Source of the DNA: Nitrosomonadales bacterium
Lineage (GTDB): Bacteria > Pseudomonadota > Gammaproteobacteria > Burkholderiales > SG8-41
DNA: 18,915 nucleotides
Reading direction: 5' to 3'
Assembly: GCA_009885185.1 (NCBI GenBank)
Contig: VFLF01000594.1
Coordinates: 1 to 18,915, forward strand
The position numbers and the translations under genes are program-made. The notes under the pieces are model-generated. The model did not search any database, was not told where the DNA came from, and saw only the letters and a program-made list of their open reading frames with translations. Below are positions 7,213-15,528 of this stretch, piece after piece; position 1 is the stretch's first letter, and each line of letters begins with the position of its first letter.

Positions 7213-7236
7213 GACGTGCGACGCGCGGCGCACGTC
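7213..7236. repeat. Perfect 8-bp stem-loop at the end of the GGDEF/EAL gene
   Basis: GACGTGCG (7213-7220) and CGCACGTC (7229-7236) are perfect inverted repeats around ACGCGCGG, overlapping the first two bases (on the plus strand) of the stop codon of the minus-strand gene. No T-run follows on either strand, so it is not a canonical intrinsic terminator. It may protect the 3' end of the transcript or pause the polymerase. Confidence 0.6.
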
Positions 7237-9745
7237 AGGCTCTGAACGGCAGGTCGAGCGTCTGGCGCGTGCCCAGCGCGGTCTCGATCATGGGCGAACT
7301 GGATTGCGGACGTTCCAAATGATAGCCCTGTACGTAATCCACGCCGAATGCGGCGAGCATTTGCAGCGTTTCCTCGTCTTCGACACATTCCGCGATGGTG
7401 GTTTTGTGCAGCCCGCGCGCCACCGATACCATGGCTTTGACGAACAACTGGTTGTCAGGTTCCTTGGGAAGGCCGCGAATAAACAGCCCGTCGATCTTGA
7501 TCGAATCGACATGCAAGTGCTTGAGATAGGCGAACGACGAAAATCCCGTGCCGAAATCATCCAGACATACGCCACAGCCGGTCTGCTGCAACGCTTCAAT
7601 GAACCGCCGTGCATCGTGCAGATCCGACACCGCCGATGTTTCCGTCAACTCCACCAGCAATCGCCGTGCGGGCACGCCGTGACGGCGCAACTCGTCGGCG
7701 ATAAACAGCGGCAGCGTGGGATCGTCGAGCGAACGCCCGGAGATATTCACCGCCAGCGCGGGAATCGCGCTCACCTCGGACAGCATCTTGATCGAGCGGG
7801 CCAGCACCCAGCGGTCGATATCGACGATTTTTCCTGATTTCTCCGCCACCGGAATGAACTCTCCCGGCATGATGTGGGTGCCGGGATTATCCGGATCGCG
7901 CATGCGCAGCAGCACCTCGAAGTGTCCCAGCACGCGCCCCCGGGTGGAATAGATGCCCTGGAAATACAGTTCCATCAATTCGTTTTCCAGCGCATGCAGG
8001 ATGCGGTCGTTCCACGACAACTGCGCCACCATGCGTTGCGAATCATCCAGATCGGCGCGATAGATGCGCCACGCGTTCTTGCCCGCCTCTTTCGCCTGAT
8101 ACATCGCGGTGTCCGCCCGCGCCACCAGGTCTTCCGTGTTGCCGGCGTGATCGGGGTACATGGCGATGCCGCAACTGCACGTGAGCCGCAGGTTCTGTCC
8201 CTCGAACTGAAAACGCACCTGCGCTATCGAGCGCGTGATGCGTTCGGCGAGTATCTTCAGCATCTCGTCGGAAATGTCGGGCACCAGGATCGCAAACTCG
8301 TCTCCGCCCAGACGCGCGAAAATCTCGTTGCGCCGCACCTGCCCGCTGACTTCGCTTGCCACGCGGATCAGCATGGCGTCGCCGGCGCGATGCCCGAAGG
8401 TATCGTTGATGTACTTGAATTCGTCCAGATCGAAGAACAGCAGCGCCACGCGCGACGAACTGCGCTGCGCATCGGCAACCATGCGTCCCATTTCCTCGTT
8501 GAAGCGGTGCCGGTTGTACAGGCCGGTCAACGCATCGCGCTCGGCAAGATAGACCAGTTGGTCGGCATTGCGCCGTTCAGTGGTCACGTCCTCGAATATC
8601 CACATGCGCCCCACCGGCTTGCCGAACGCATCCTCCACCGCGTGGCTTTGCTGCGTCACCAGACGCCCGTCCGCCATCGGCAATTCAAAGGCGCTGTTCG
8701 GCTCGCCGGGCAACGGCGGCTGAAGCAGGTAACGCCCGTGTTCCGCGGGCCGCGCCAGCGTGCTGCCGAAATTCACGAGCATTTCCACGGGACTGGCGCC
8801 GATAATGCGCGTGCCCGGCGGTATCGACCAGATGCGCGAAAACGCCGGGTTGCAGTACACCGCGTGGTTGTCCATCGACACGAAAAGGATGCCGATGTCC
8901 ATCGCGCTCAGGAGCGCCGAGAGCCGCGCATGTTCGTCCTGCGCCTGCTCGAGATACTGCTTCTGCACGGCCTGCGCTTCACGCAGCTCCTTGACGGTCG
9001 CTTCGAGTTGCCGCTCGGCCTCCTTGCGCGTAGTGATGTCGCGAATGCTGATGCGGATGCCCAGATTGCGGTTATTCGTGTCAAAGATCGGCCGCCAGTC
9101 CGCTGCCGCCCAGAACGTGGTGCCGTCCTTGCGGCGCGCCCGAAACTCAAAGTCTTGCCCGGTATTGCCGAGCACCGCCAGACGTATCTGCCGCACCGTG
9201 CGCGTCACGTCGGGGTCGCTGACAAAGGGCGCCGGGAAATCCTGCGCGGCCAGGCACTCTTCTGGCGTGTAGCCGAACATGTCCTGCACCCTAGGGTTGA
9301 TCCAGATCAGTTTGCCGCTGGCGTCAGCCCACAGCTCGCAGTCGTAACTGTAATCGGCGATGGCGGTGAATCTTGCTTCGCCCCGTGCGAGCGCCTCGAT
9401 CCGGCTGGATAGCGCCTCCGCCATGGCATTGAAAGCCGCACCGAGCTTGCCGATGTCGTCGTTACCTTCAGCGGGCACCCGCACCGTGAGTTCACCTGCA
9501 GCAAGCCGCGCGCTGGCGTCGGCCATGCGCCGCAGGCTGCGCGTGAGCCATGCATACGAGACAATTGCATACACGGCGGTCATCACCAGAGCGACGGCGC
9601 CGACTACAATGATTTCGTGTATGAGCGCGGCGCGACCGCTGTCAAGCAGGTAGACCTCGACGACAACCACGGCGGCGAGCGCAGCGCAGTACACCAGCAC
9701 GCCCGCCAACACAAACCGGGACCGCAGGGACAGATTCAGTTGCAT
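7235..9745 (-). CDS. Membrane cyclic-di-GMP enzyme: HAMP-PAS-PAS-GGDEF-EAL
   Basis: An 836-residue inner-membrane signalling protein. Two membrane helices (about 12-33 and 43-65) frame only a short loop, so there is almost no periplasmic sensor. A HAMP-like linker follows (66-118), then PAS 1 (about 124-240), a coiled coil (240-278), PAS 2 (about 279-390), GGDEF (about 395-562) and EAL (about 580-815). The cyclase motif RLGGDEF (478-484) is intact. The inhibitory-site motif upstream is RRNE rather than RxxD. In the EAL domain the signature reads EVL (Glu610 kept), and NISG, ELTET, DDFGTG (729-734), SIKID and QGY (806-808) are present, so phosphodiesterase activity is plausible. The start is the ATG at 9745, 10 bases after the argA stop, which suggests co-transcription. 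The input signal is unknown. Confidence 0.93.
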   Translation of the reverse strand: MQLNLSLRSRFVLAGVLVYCAALAAVVVVEVYLLDSGRAALIHEIIVVGAVALVMTAVYAIVSYAWLTRSLRRMADASARLAAGELTVRVPAEGNDDIGKLGAAFNAMAEALSSRIEALARGEARFTAIADYSYDCELWADASGKLIWINPRVQDMFGYTPEECLAAQDFPAPFVSDPDVTRTVRQIRLAVLGNTGQDFEFRARRKDGTTFWAAADWRPIFDTNNRNLGIRISIRDITTRKEAERQLEATVKELREAQAVQKQYLEQAQDEHARLSALLSAMDIGILFVSMDNHAVYCNPAFSRIWSIPPGTRIIGASPVEMLVNFGSTLARPAEHGRYLLQPPLPGEPNSAFELPMADGRLVTQQSHAVEDAFGKPVGRMWIFEDVTTERRNADQLVYLAERDALTGLYNRHRFNEEMGRMVADAQRSSSRVALLFFDLDEFKYINDTFGHRAGDAMLIRVASEVSGQVRRNEIFARLGGDEFAILVPDISDEMLKILAERITRSIAQVRFQFEGQNLRLTCSCGIAMYPDHAGNTEDLVARADTAMYQAKEAGKNAWRIYRADLDDSQRMVAQLSWNDRILHALENELMELYFQGIYSTRGRVLGHFEVLLRMRDPDNPGTHIMPGEFIPVAEKSGKIVDIDRWVLARSIKMLSEVSAIPALAVNISGRSLDDPTLPLFIADELRRHGVPARRLLVELTETSAVSDLHDARRFIEALQQTGCGVCLDDFGTGFSSFAYLKHLHVDSIKIDGLFIRGLPKEPDNQLFVKAMVSVARGLHKTTIAECVEDEETLQMLAAFGVDYVQGYHLERPQSSSPMIETALGTRQTLDLPFRA

Positions 9746-9755
9746 TGGGATGGCA

Positions 9756-11084
9756 TTACAAACGCTTGATCAACACGACCGAGCGCCGCTGGTAATTGTA
9801 CATCTCGCGCTTTTGCGCCGGCAGCTCATCCACATCCACCTCGGCAAAACCATGCTCGACGAACCAGTGTTCGGCGCGCGTGGTGAGCACAAACAATTTT
9901 TTTAGCCGCTGCCGGCGCGCGCGCTGCTCCATCGCCTCCAGCAATCGCTCGCCGGCATCGTGCCCACGAAATTCGGGATGCACCACCAGACAAGCCAGTT
10001 CCGCCGCGCGCTCCTCGGCAAACGGATACAACGCGGCACAGCCGATGATCATGCCGTCGTGATCAAGCACGGCAAAGCGCCCGACTTCCATTTCCAGCAA
10101 ATCACGGCCACGCTTGACCAGCGTGCCATCGGCCTCCAGCGGCTCGATCAGTCGCACGATGCCGCCGATATCGGTGATTTTCGCGTCGCGCAGTTTTTCC
10201 ACCGGATCGGGCGCGATCATGGTGCCCACGCCCTGGTGGGTAAAAAGCTCCTGCAACAACGCTCCGTCGGCGTGGCGTGAAATCAGATGTGCGCGCTTCA
10301 CGCCCTGTTCGCAGGCGCGCACCGCGCACGGCAGATAAAATCGCGCGTCACCGTCGAGCGTGGAATCCTTGCGCGCCAGCAACTTGCTCGCCTGCATCGG
10401 CGTGAGTTCACGCAGCAAGTGGCCGCGAGCATTGGTGGCGCCGGGCCGATCCATCATGAAAATCAGCTTGTCGGCGCCCAGCGCTACTGCCACCGCTTCG
10501 GCGATACTTTCCAGCGCCACGTTGAAGATTTCGCCGGTGGCGGAATAACCCAGGGGCGACAACAGCACCAACTCGCCGAAATTCAGGCGGTCGCGTATCG
10601 CCGCCACATCAATTTTGCGCACTTCGCCGGTGTGTTGCAGGTCCACGCCGTCGAGAATACCGATCGGCTTGGCCGTCACAAAATTACCACTCGATACGCG
10701 AATGTCGGCGCCCGCCATCGGCGAACCCGGCAGGCCCATCGACAGCAGCGCCTCGATTTCCACGCGCAGACGCCCGCTCGCCTCCTTGGCGATCGCCAGC
10801 GTCACATCATCCGTCACGCGCAAACCGCGAACATAGCTGGTTTGGTGGCCGATTTCCTTGAGCTTCACGTCGATCTGCGCGCGGGCGCCATGCACCACCA
10901 CCAGCCGCACGCCCAGCGCCGCGAGCAGATTAAGATCGTGATTGATGCCGACAAAGCGGCCCTCGGCGATGGCCTCGCCACCGAACGCGATGACGAACAC
11001 GCGTCCGCGAAACGCGTGGATGTACGGCGCTGCCGCGCGGAACCACTGGACAAACCTGTCGGATGACGCGAGCGCCGTCGGCAT
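9756..11084 (-). CDS. argA: N-acetylglutamate synthase (amino-acid N-acetyltransferase)
   Basis: Catalyses the first step of arginine synthesis, acetyl-CoA + glutamate to N-acetylglutamate. The 442 residues have the ArgA architecture: an N-terminal amino-acid-kinase-like domain (about 1-290; VIAFGGEAI, LLAALGVRLVVVHGAR, LLSPLGYSATGEIFNV), which in the family binds arginine as feedback inhibitor, and a C-terminal GNAT domain (about 300-442) with the acetyl-CoA loop HPEFRGHDAGERLL at 369-382 and WFVEHGF. The ATG at 11084 gives the expected N-terminus (FVQWFRAAAPYIHAFRGRVFVIAFGG); its ribosome site is weak. Upstream is an AT-rich 92-base gap with an inverted repeat. The GGDEF/EAL gene follows 10 bases after the stop. 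Confidence 0.97.
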   Translation of the reverse strand: MPTALASSDRFVQWFRAAAPYIHAFRGRVFVIAFGGEAIAEGRFVGINHDLNLLAALGVRLVVVHGARAQIDVKLKEIGHQTSYVRGLRVTDDVTLAIAKEASGRLRVEIEALLSMGLPGSPMAGADIRVSSGNFVTAKPIGILDGVDLQHTGEVRKIDVAAIRDRLNFGELVLLSPLGYSATGEIFNVALESIAEAVAVALGADKLIFMMDRPGATNARGHLLRELTPMQASKLLARKDSTLDGDARFYLPCAVRACEQGVKRAHLISRHADGALLQELFTHQGVGTMIAPDPVEKLRDAKITDIGGIVRLIEPLEADGTLVKRGRDLLEMEVGRFAVLDHDGMIIGCAALYPFAEERAAELACLVVHPEFRGHDAGERLLEAMEQRARRQRLKKLFVLTTRAEHWFVEHGFAEVDVDELPAQKREMYNYQRRSVVLIKRL

Positions 11085-11103
11085 AAGGCTATAACGCGGC
11101 TAC

Positions 11104-11126
11104 AATATGTTTAAAAACAGCATATT
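11104..11126. promoter_or_regulatory. AT-rich inverted repeat upstream of argA, possible operator
   Basis: AATATG (11104-11109) and CATATT (11121-11126) are exact inverted repeats separated by 11 AT-rich bases, 20 bases before the argA start. On the minus strand TTAACA (11141-11136) is a possible -35 box, but no convincing -10 box is found at the right spacing. It could be a repressor site for arginine control. It does not clearly match the E. coli ARG box. Confidence 0.4.
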
Positions 11127-11156
11127 ACGCGAGATTGTTAACTAAACCAAGCTATC

Positions 11157-11183
11157 CGGGATCAACGGTTGCGGGATCAACCG
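11157..11183. repeat. Short direct repeat and 6-bp hairpin at the rsmE stop
   Basis: CGGGATCAAC occurs at 11157-11166 and again at 11172-11181. The second copy lies within a hairpin CGGTTG (11166-11171) - CGGGAT - CAACCG (11178-11183) that covers the rsmE stop codon. No T-tract follows on the minus strand, so rsmE and argA may still be read together. Confidence 0.55.
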
Positions 11184-11908
11184 TCGCCCCACAGCGCCTG
11201 CATCGCCGCCAAAGCGGCCACTGCCGCGGTTTCGGTGCGCAATACGCGCGGCCCGAGTGCCAGCGGCACGAATCCGGCGGATAGCGCGGCAGCGGATTCT
11301 TCCGCGTTCCATCCGCCTTCCGGTCCCACCAGCAGGGTGACCTTTCCTTGCGGTCGCGCCATGTCGCGCAGGCGCGTGGCCGACGCGTGCGGCGACAACA
11401 GAAAACGCACGCCGTCTTGCGCCGTCGGCCCGCCCAGCCATTTCAGCAGCGCCTGCACCGGCAACACGTCGGGGAGCAGGTTGCGGCCGCATTGTTCGCA
11501 CGCCGCCGCCGCCACCGACCGCCAGTGCGCAACGCGGCGTTCGGCGCGCTCGGACGCAAGACGCACCACGCTGCGCTGGGTGATCAACGGCTGTATCGCG
11601 GCAACCCCCAGTTCGACGCATTTTTGCACCGTGTAATCCATGCGTTCGCCGCTGGAAATGCCCTGAGCCAGATGAATCTGGAGTGGCGATTCACGGCTGA
11701 CCTCCATGCGCTCGCTCACCGTCAAGGTCAGGCCGGACTTGTCGATACGCTTGATCAGCGCAGCGTACTCACCGCCGCGCCCGTCAAACAAGGTGAGCTG
11801 CGCGCCCACCTGCAACCGCAGCACATGAATGACATGGTGCGCCTGCCCTGCCACCACATGGCATTCGCCGTGATCAGCAATCACGCCCGGAAAATAGAGT
11901 CTGGTCAA
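11177..11908 (-). CDS. rsmE: 16S rRNA (uracil-1498-N3)-methyltransferase
   Basis: Methylates U1498 of 16S rRNA in the assembled small subunit, using S-adenosylmethionine. A SPOUT-class protein: an N-terminal PUA-like domain begins TRLYFPG, followed by HHVIHVLRLQVG and FDGRGGEY. The knotted C-terminal domain carries QKCVELGV, EQCGR (138-142), VGPEGGW (194-200) and LGPRVLRTETA (218-228), the cofactor-binding loops. From the TTG at 11908 the protein is 243 residues and starts at the usual family N-terminus, with GGGG 8 bases upstream. The ATG at 11983 would add 25 residues foreign to the family. It is divergent from trkA and 92 bases upstream of argA on the same strand. Confidence 0.93.
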   Translation of the reverse strand: MTRLYFPGVIADHGECHVVAGQAHHVIHVLRLQVGAQLTLFDGRGGEYAALIKRIDKSGLTLTVSERMEVSRESPLQIHLAQGISSGERMDYTVQKCVELGVAAIQPLITQRSVVRLASERAERRVAHWRSVAAAACEQCGRNLLPDVLPVQALLKWLGGPTAQDGVRFLLSPHASATRLRDMARPQGKVTLLVGPEGGWNAEESAAALSAGFVPLALGPRVLRTETAAVAALAAMQALWGDG

Positions 11909-12050
11909 TGTATTAACCCCGGCGTTGGCTTGGTGACTGCCGTCGATTATGCCATACGCCAAACGCGTGACGATCCTTGTCATTCGTCGCCATGCATGGC
12001 GCCAGACATGCGCAACGACTAGAATTGCGGCTTATCGTGGAGAACGTGTT
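11909..12050. promoter_or_regulatory. Divergent intergenic region between rsmE and trkA
   Basis: These 142 bases must hold promoters for both directions if the TTG starts are right. Toward trkA, TAGAAT at 12020-12025 is a fair -10 box, without a good -35 at 17 bases. Toward rsmE, CATAAT on the minus strand (11953-11948) is a fair -10 box; if it is used, transcription begins downstream of the alternative ATG at 11983. CATGCATG at 11991-11998 and GGCGCC at 11998-12003 are small palindromes. Confidence 0.35.
12039..12043 (+). promoter_or_regulatory. Ribosome-binding site deciding the TTG start of trkA
   Basis: GGAGA at 12039-12043 precedes the TTG at 12051 by 7 bases. There is no ATG or GTG in frame nearby, and the encoded protein then starts at the usual TrkA N-terminus. 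Confidence 0.7.
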
Positions 12051-13460
12051 TTGAAAATCGTCATCCTGGGTGCGGGACAAGTCGGCTCTTCCGTCGCGGA
12101 GAATCTGGCGTCGGAAGCCAACGACATCACCATTGTCGATACCAACGCCGAGCGCCTGCGCGCGTTGCAGGACCGGCTCGACGTGCGCACGGTGTGCGGC
12201 AATGCCGCGCATCCCGCCGTGCTGGAGCAGGCAGGCATGGCCGACGCGGACTTGCTGTTCGCGGTGACGCAAAGCGACGAGACCAATATGGTGGCGTGCA
12301 AGCTCGCGGCGACCATGTTCAACTGCCCGACCAAGATCGCGCGCATCCGTTCGGCGGATTACCTGTCGCACCCGGAGATATTTTCACCGGAAAATTTCGC
12401 GGTCGATGTGCCGATCTGTCCGGAGCAGTTGCTGACCGAATACATCGTCAAGCTGCTGGAGTTCCCCGAAGCGCTACAGGTGCTGGAGTTCGCCCATGGC
12501 AAGGTCAGCCTCGCGGCGGTGCGCGCCTACCATGGTGGTCCGCTGGTGGGCCATGAAATCTCCTACTTGCGTACACATATGCCGCACGTGGACGCGCGGG
12601 TGGCGGCGATATTCCGCCAGGATGCGCCGATCACGCCCGAGGGCAAAACCATCATTGAAGCCGGTGATGAGGTGTTCCTGATTACCGCCACGGAAAACCT
12701 GCGCGGCGTGCTGCGCGAACTGCGGCGTATGGACAAGCCGGTGAAACGCGTGATGCTCGGCGGCGGCGGCAACATCGGGCGGCGTCTTGCCAAGGCGATT
12801 GAAAGCAAATGCGAAGTCAAGATCATTGAATACAGCAAGACCGGCGCCGAGCGGCTCGCCGCCGAGTTGAGTAACGCGCTGGTGTTGCAGGGGGATGTCA
12901 CCGATGAAGAATTGCTGGAATCCGAAAACATCGGCGAAATGGATGTCTATTGCGCACTGACCAACGACGACGAAAACAACATCATGTCCGCGCTGCTCGC
13001 CAAGCGCATGGGCGTGCGCAAGGTGATTGCGCTGATCAACCGATCCTCGTACGTCAACCTGTTGCAGGAAGGGCGTATTGATATCGCCATCTCGCCGGTG
13101 CAGGCCACCATCGGCACCCTGCTCGCGCGCGTGCGCCGGGGCGACGTGGCCGCGGTGCATTCACTGCGGCGAGGCGCCGCCGAAGCACTGGAACTGGTGG
13201 CGCACGGCGACGCAAAATCGTCGCAGGTCGTCGGCAGGCGCATCGATGAAATCGATCTGCCCAAGGGCACCACCATCGGCGCCATCGTACGGCGGCGCAA
13301 AGCCGTGGAAGGCTCCAGCGCGGACGGCAACGATCAGGTCATCATCGCCCATCACGACACGCGGATCGAAGCCGACGACCATGTGATCGTGTTCGTGGTG
13401 AACAAGCGCATGGTGCCCCGGGTCGAGAAGCTGTTCCAGGTGGAAGCCCGCTTCTTTTAA
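12051..13460 (+). CDS. trkA: Trk potassium uptake system, NAD-binding subunit TrkA
   Basis: Peripheral cytosolic subunit that binds NAD(H)/nucleotides and gates the TrkH channel. The protein has 469 residues (E. coli TrkA has 458) in two RCK_N-RCK_C repeats. The first Rossmann motif is GAGQVGSSVAENL (7-19), with the acidic residue IVDTN at its second strand (Asp30). The second is LGGGGNIGRRLAKAI (236-250), with IIEYS. The RCK_C parts lie near 145-215 and 370-455. The start is the TTG at 12051, which restores the family N-terminus KIVILGAGQ; upstream codons to 11949 give Arg/His-rich sequence unrelated to the family. trkH follows after 16 bases, a clear operon. Confidence 0.95.
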   Translation: MKIVILGAGQVGSSVAENLASEANDITIVDTNAERLRALQDRLDVRTVCGNAAHPAVLEQAGMADADLLFAVTQSDETNMVACKLAATMFNCPTKIARIRSADYLSHPEIFSPENFAVDVPICPEQLLTEYIVKLLEFPEALQVLEFAHGKVSLAAVRAYHGGPLVGHEISYLRTHMPHVDARVAAIFRQDAPITPEGKTIIEAGDEVFLITATENLRGVLRELRRMDKPVKRVMLGGGGNIGRRLAKAIESKCEVKIIEYSKTGAERLAAELSNALVLQGDVTDEELLESENIGEMDVYCALTNDDENNIMSALLAKRMGVRKVIALINRSSYVNLLQEGRIDIAISPVQATIGTLLARVRRGDVAAVHSLRRGAAEALELVAHGDAKSSQVVGRRIDEIDLPKGTTIGAIVRRRKAVEGSSADGNDQVIIAHHDTRIEADDHVIVFVVNKRMVPRVEKLFQVEARFF

Positions 13461-13476
13461 GAGCACCTGACACGTC

Positions 13477-14934
13477 ATGAGAGCTCTACTAACGGTATTG
13501 CGTCCACTCGGTGTGATCGGTATGGCGATGAGCCTGTCACATCTGGCGCCGATTGCGGTATCACTCATTTACAACGATGGCGCAGTGCGCGTGTTTTGCA
13601 TTTCCATGCTGCTCAATTTCGTGATTGCGATGATCGCCTTCATGATGACGCGTCAAGTCAAGATCGAATTGAAGCCGCGCGATGGCATGCTGCTGGTGGT
13701 GCTGGCGTGGACCGGCGGCGCGGCGTTCGCCACCGTGCCCCTGCTGATGCTGATTCCCGGTTTGTCGTTTACCGACGCCTATTTCGAGGCCATCTCGGGA
13801 TTGACCGCATCGGGGGGCACCGTGCTGAGTGGTCTGGACGCGCTGCCCCCATCGCTCAATATCTGGCGCGGACTCCTGGTCTGGATCGGGGGCATGGGCG
13901 TCATCGTTCTCGCCGTTGCCATTCTGCCGTTGCTGGGCGTCGGGGGGCGACAAATTTTCAAGGCGGAAACGCCCGGCCCCATGAAAGATCAGAAGCTCAC
14001 GCCGCGCATCGCCGAAACGGCCAAGGGTCTCTGGCTGGTCTACGCGGCGCTTTCTGTCGCGTGTGCGCTGGCCTATCACCTGGCGGGGATGAACTGGCTG
14101 GATGCGTGGATGCACGCTTTTACCACCATGGGCCTCGGCGGATTCTCCTCCCACGATGCAAGCTTTGCACACTGGAATTCCCCCGCCATCGAGGCGGTGT
14201 CGATCGTTTTCATGCTGATCGCGTGCATTAATTTCGGCACGCATTTCATGGCGTTTCGTTCAATCGGGTTCAAACCCTATGCCCGCGATCTCGAAATGCG
14301 CGCATGCCTTCTGGTGATCGTGGCAAGTTGCATTGGCATCGCAGCCTACCTGTACGCGATGGGCGCCTACACGGATTTTCGCACCGCGCTTCGCTATGCC
14401 ACGTTCAACGTGGTGTCCGTAGCGAGCACTACCGGTTACGCGAATACCGATTACAATCTTTGGCCATTGTTTGCGTCCATGTGGATGTTGTTTCTATGCA
14501 GCTTTGCCACTTGCTCAGGGTCAACGGGCGGCGGCATCAAAATGATTCGGGCGCAGTTGCTGTATATCCAGATATATCGGGAGTTCATCAAGCTCTTGCA
14601 CCCGAACGCCGTCAGCCCGGCCAAATATGATGGGCACGTGGTCGAGAACAAGGTGATTTTCGCGATACTCGCCTTCCTGTTCATTTATATTGCGAGTATC
14701 GTCAGCATCACCTTGCTGTTGCTTGCCAGCGGACTGGAAATCATCACCGCCTTTAGCGCGGCCGTGGCGTCCATCAACAACACCGGGCCGGGACTGAATC
14801 AGGTGGGACCGGCCTCCACCTTCGCCGTGCTGACGGATTTTCAGACTTGGGTATGCACCTTCGCCATGCTGCTGGGCCGGCTGGAATTGTTCACACTGCT
14901 GATCGTGTTTACCCCGGCGTTCTGGCGCAGGTAA
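13477..14934 (+). CDS. trkH: Trk potassium uptake system, membrane channel TrkH
   Basis: Inner-membrane K+ uptake channel controlled by TrkA. The 485 residues contain the four helix-pore loop-helix repeats of the SKT superfamily, with selectivity-filter loops at SGLTASGG (107-114), TTMGLGGFS (216-224), STTGYANTD (317-325) and [12 protein letters not shown] (434-445). Each filter keeps its central Gly. The conserved intramembrane loop [13 protein letters not shown] is at 346-358. Length and both ends match TrkH ([12 protein letters not shown]... and TPAFWRR). The ATG at 13477 lacks a strong ribosome site and may be translationally coupled to trkA 16 bases upstream. algH starts 13 bases after the stop. 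Confidence 0.97.
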   Translation: MRALLTVLRPLGVIGMAMSLSHLAPIAVSLIYNDGAVRVFCISMLLNFVIAMIAFMMTRQVKIELKPRDGMLLVVLAWTGGAAFATVPLLMLIPGLSFTDAYFEAISGLTASGGTVLSGLDALPPSLNIWRGLLVWIGGMGVIVLAVAILPLLGVGGRQIFKAETPGPMKDQKLTPRIAETAKGLWLVYAALSVACALAYHLAGMNWLDAWMHAFTTMGLGGFSSHDASFAHWNSPAIEAVSIVFMLIACINFGTHFMAFRSIGFKPYARDLEMRACLLVIVASCIGIAAYLYAMGAYTDFRTALRYATFNVVSVASTTGYANTDYNLWPLFASMWMLFLCSFATCSGSTGGGIKMIRAQLLYIQIYREFIKLLHPNAVSPAKYDGHVVENKVIFAILAFLFIYIASIVSITLLLLASGLEIITAFSAAVASINNTGPGLNQVGPASTFAVLTDFQTWVCTFAMLLGRLELFTLLIVFTPAFWRR

Positions 14935-14947
14935 TGCGATAAATTCC

Positions 14948-15508
14948 ATGCAATCCGTCAATCTTACGCGTCACTTCCTCATCGCCATGCCGGCGATGAC
15001 TGATCCGCATTTTGCCAAAACGTTGACGTTTATCTGCGAACACAACGATCAGGGTGCGCTCGGCGTGATCGTCAATCGCCCGATCGATATGACGCTGCAC
15101 GCGCTGCTGGAGCAAATTGAAATCGACAACCCCGCCGCCGCCTGCAAGGCCGTGCCGGTGCATTACGGCGGCCCGGTGCAGATCGACCGCGGCTTTGTGC
15201 TGCATGCGCCCGCGGGGTCGTGGAAATCAACGCTGTCCGTGGGCAACGAGATCGGCCTTACCACCTCGAAAGATATTCTCGAAGCCGTGGCGCGCGGCGA
15301 AGGCCCGTCGCAATTGCTGGTCACGCTGGGCTATGCGGGCTGGGCGGCGGGGCAACTGGAGCACGAGCTCGCGCAAAATGCATGGCTTACGGTGAACGCG
15401 GACACGCGCATCCTGTTTGAAACGCCCGCCGAACGGCGCTACGACGCGAGCCTGAAATTGCTGGGCATCAATCTGGCGATGCTGTCGGATGACGCAGGGC
15501 ATGCTTGA
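14948..15508 (+). CDS. algH: AlgH/YqgE family protein (UPF0301)
   Basis: A 186-residue cytosolic protein of a conserved family named after an alginate regulator in Pseudomonas; its biochemical role is not established. Family blocks are clear: [13 protein letters not shown] (5-17), [18 protein letters not shown] (28-45), [16 protein letters not shown] (71-86), [33 protein letters not shown]. Full length. It is 13 bases downstream of trkH and immediately upstream of ruvX, the pairing often found in proteobacteria. Confidence 0.95.
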   Translation: MQSVNLTRHFLIAMPAMTDPHFAKTLTFICEHNDQGALGVIVNRPIDMTLHALLEQIEIDNPAAACKAVPVHYGGPVQIDRGFVLHAPAGSWKSTLSVGNEIGLTTSKDILEAVARGEGPSQLLVTLGYAGWAAGQLEHELAQNAWLTVNADTRILFETPAERRYDASLKLLGINLAMLSDDAGHA

Positions 15509-15528
15509 CAGCAAGGATAAAGGCGGCC

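Noticed and set aside
5227..7245. Open frame of 672 codons on the plus strand opposite ppk1 and yggX
   Set aside because: It is a shadow of GC-rich coding on the other strand: His/Arg-rich translation with no motifs, while PPK1 on the minus strand has all family motifs.
7874..9412. Open frame of 512 codons on the plus strand opposite the GGDEF/EAL gene
   Set aside because: Shadow frame with a composition unlike a protein. The opposite strand encodes intact PAS, GGDEF and EAL domains.
11909..11983. ATG at 11983 as the rsmE start
   Set aside because: It adds 25 residues foreign to RsmE. The TTG at 11908 gives the normal 243-residue protein and has GGGG at suitable distance. Not fully excluded.
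15505..15528. TTG at 15505 overlapping the algH stop as the ruvX start
   Set aside because: The ATG at 15529 has a better ribosome site (AAAGG) and the family-typical N-terminus.
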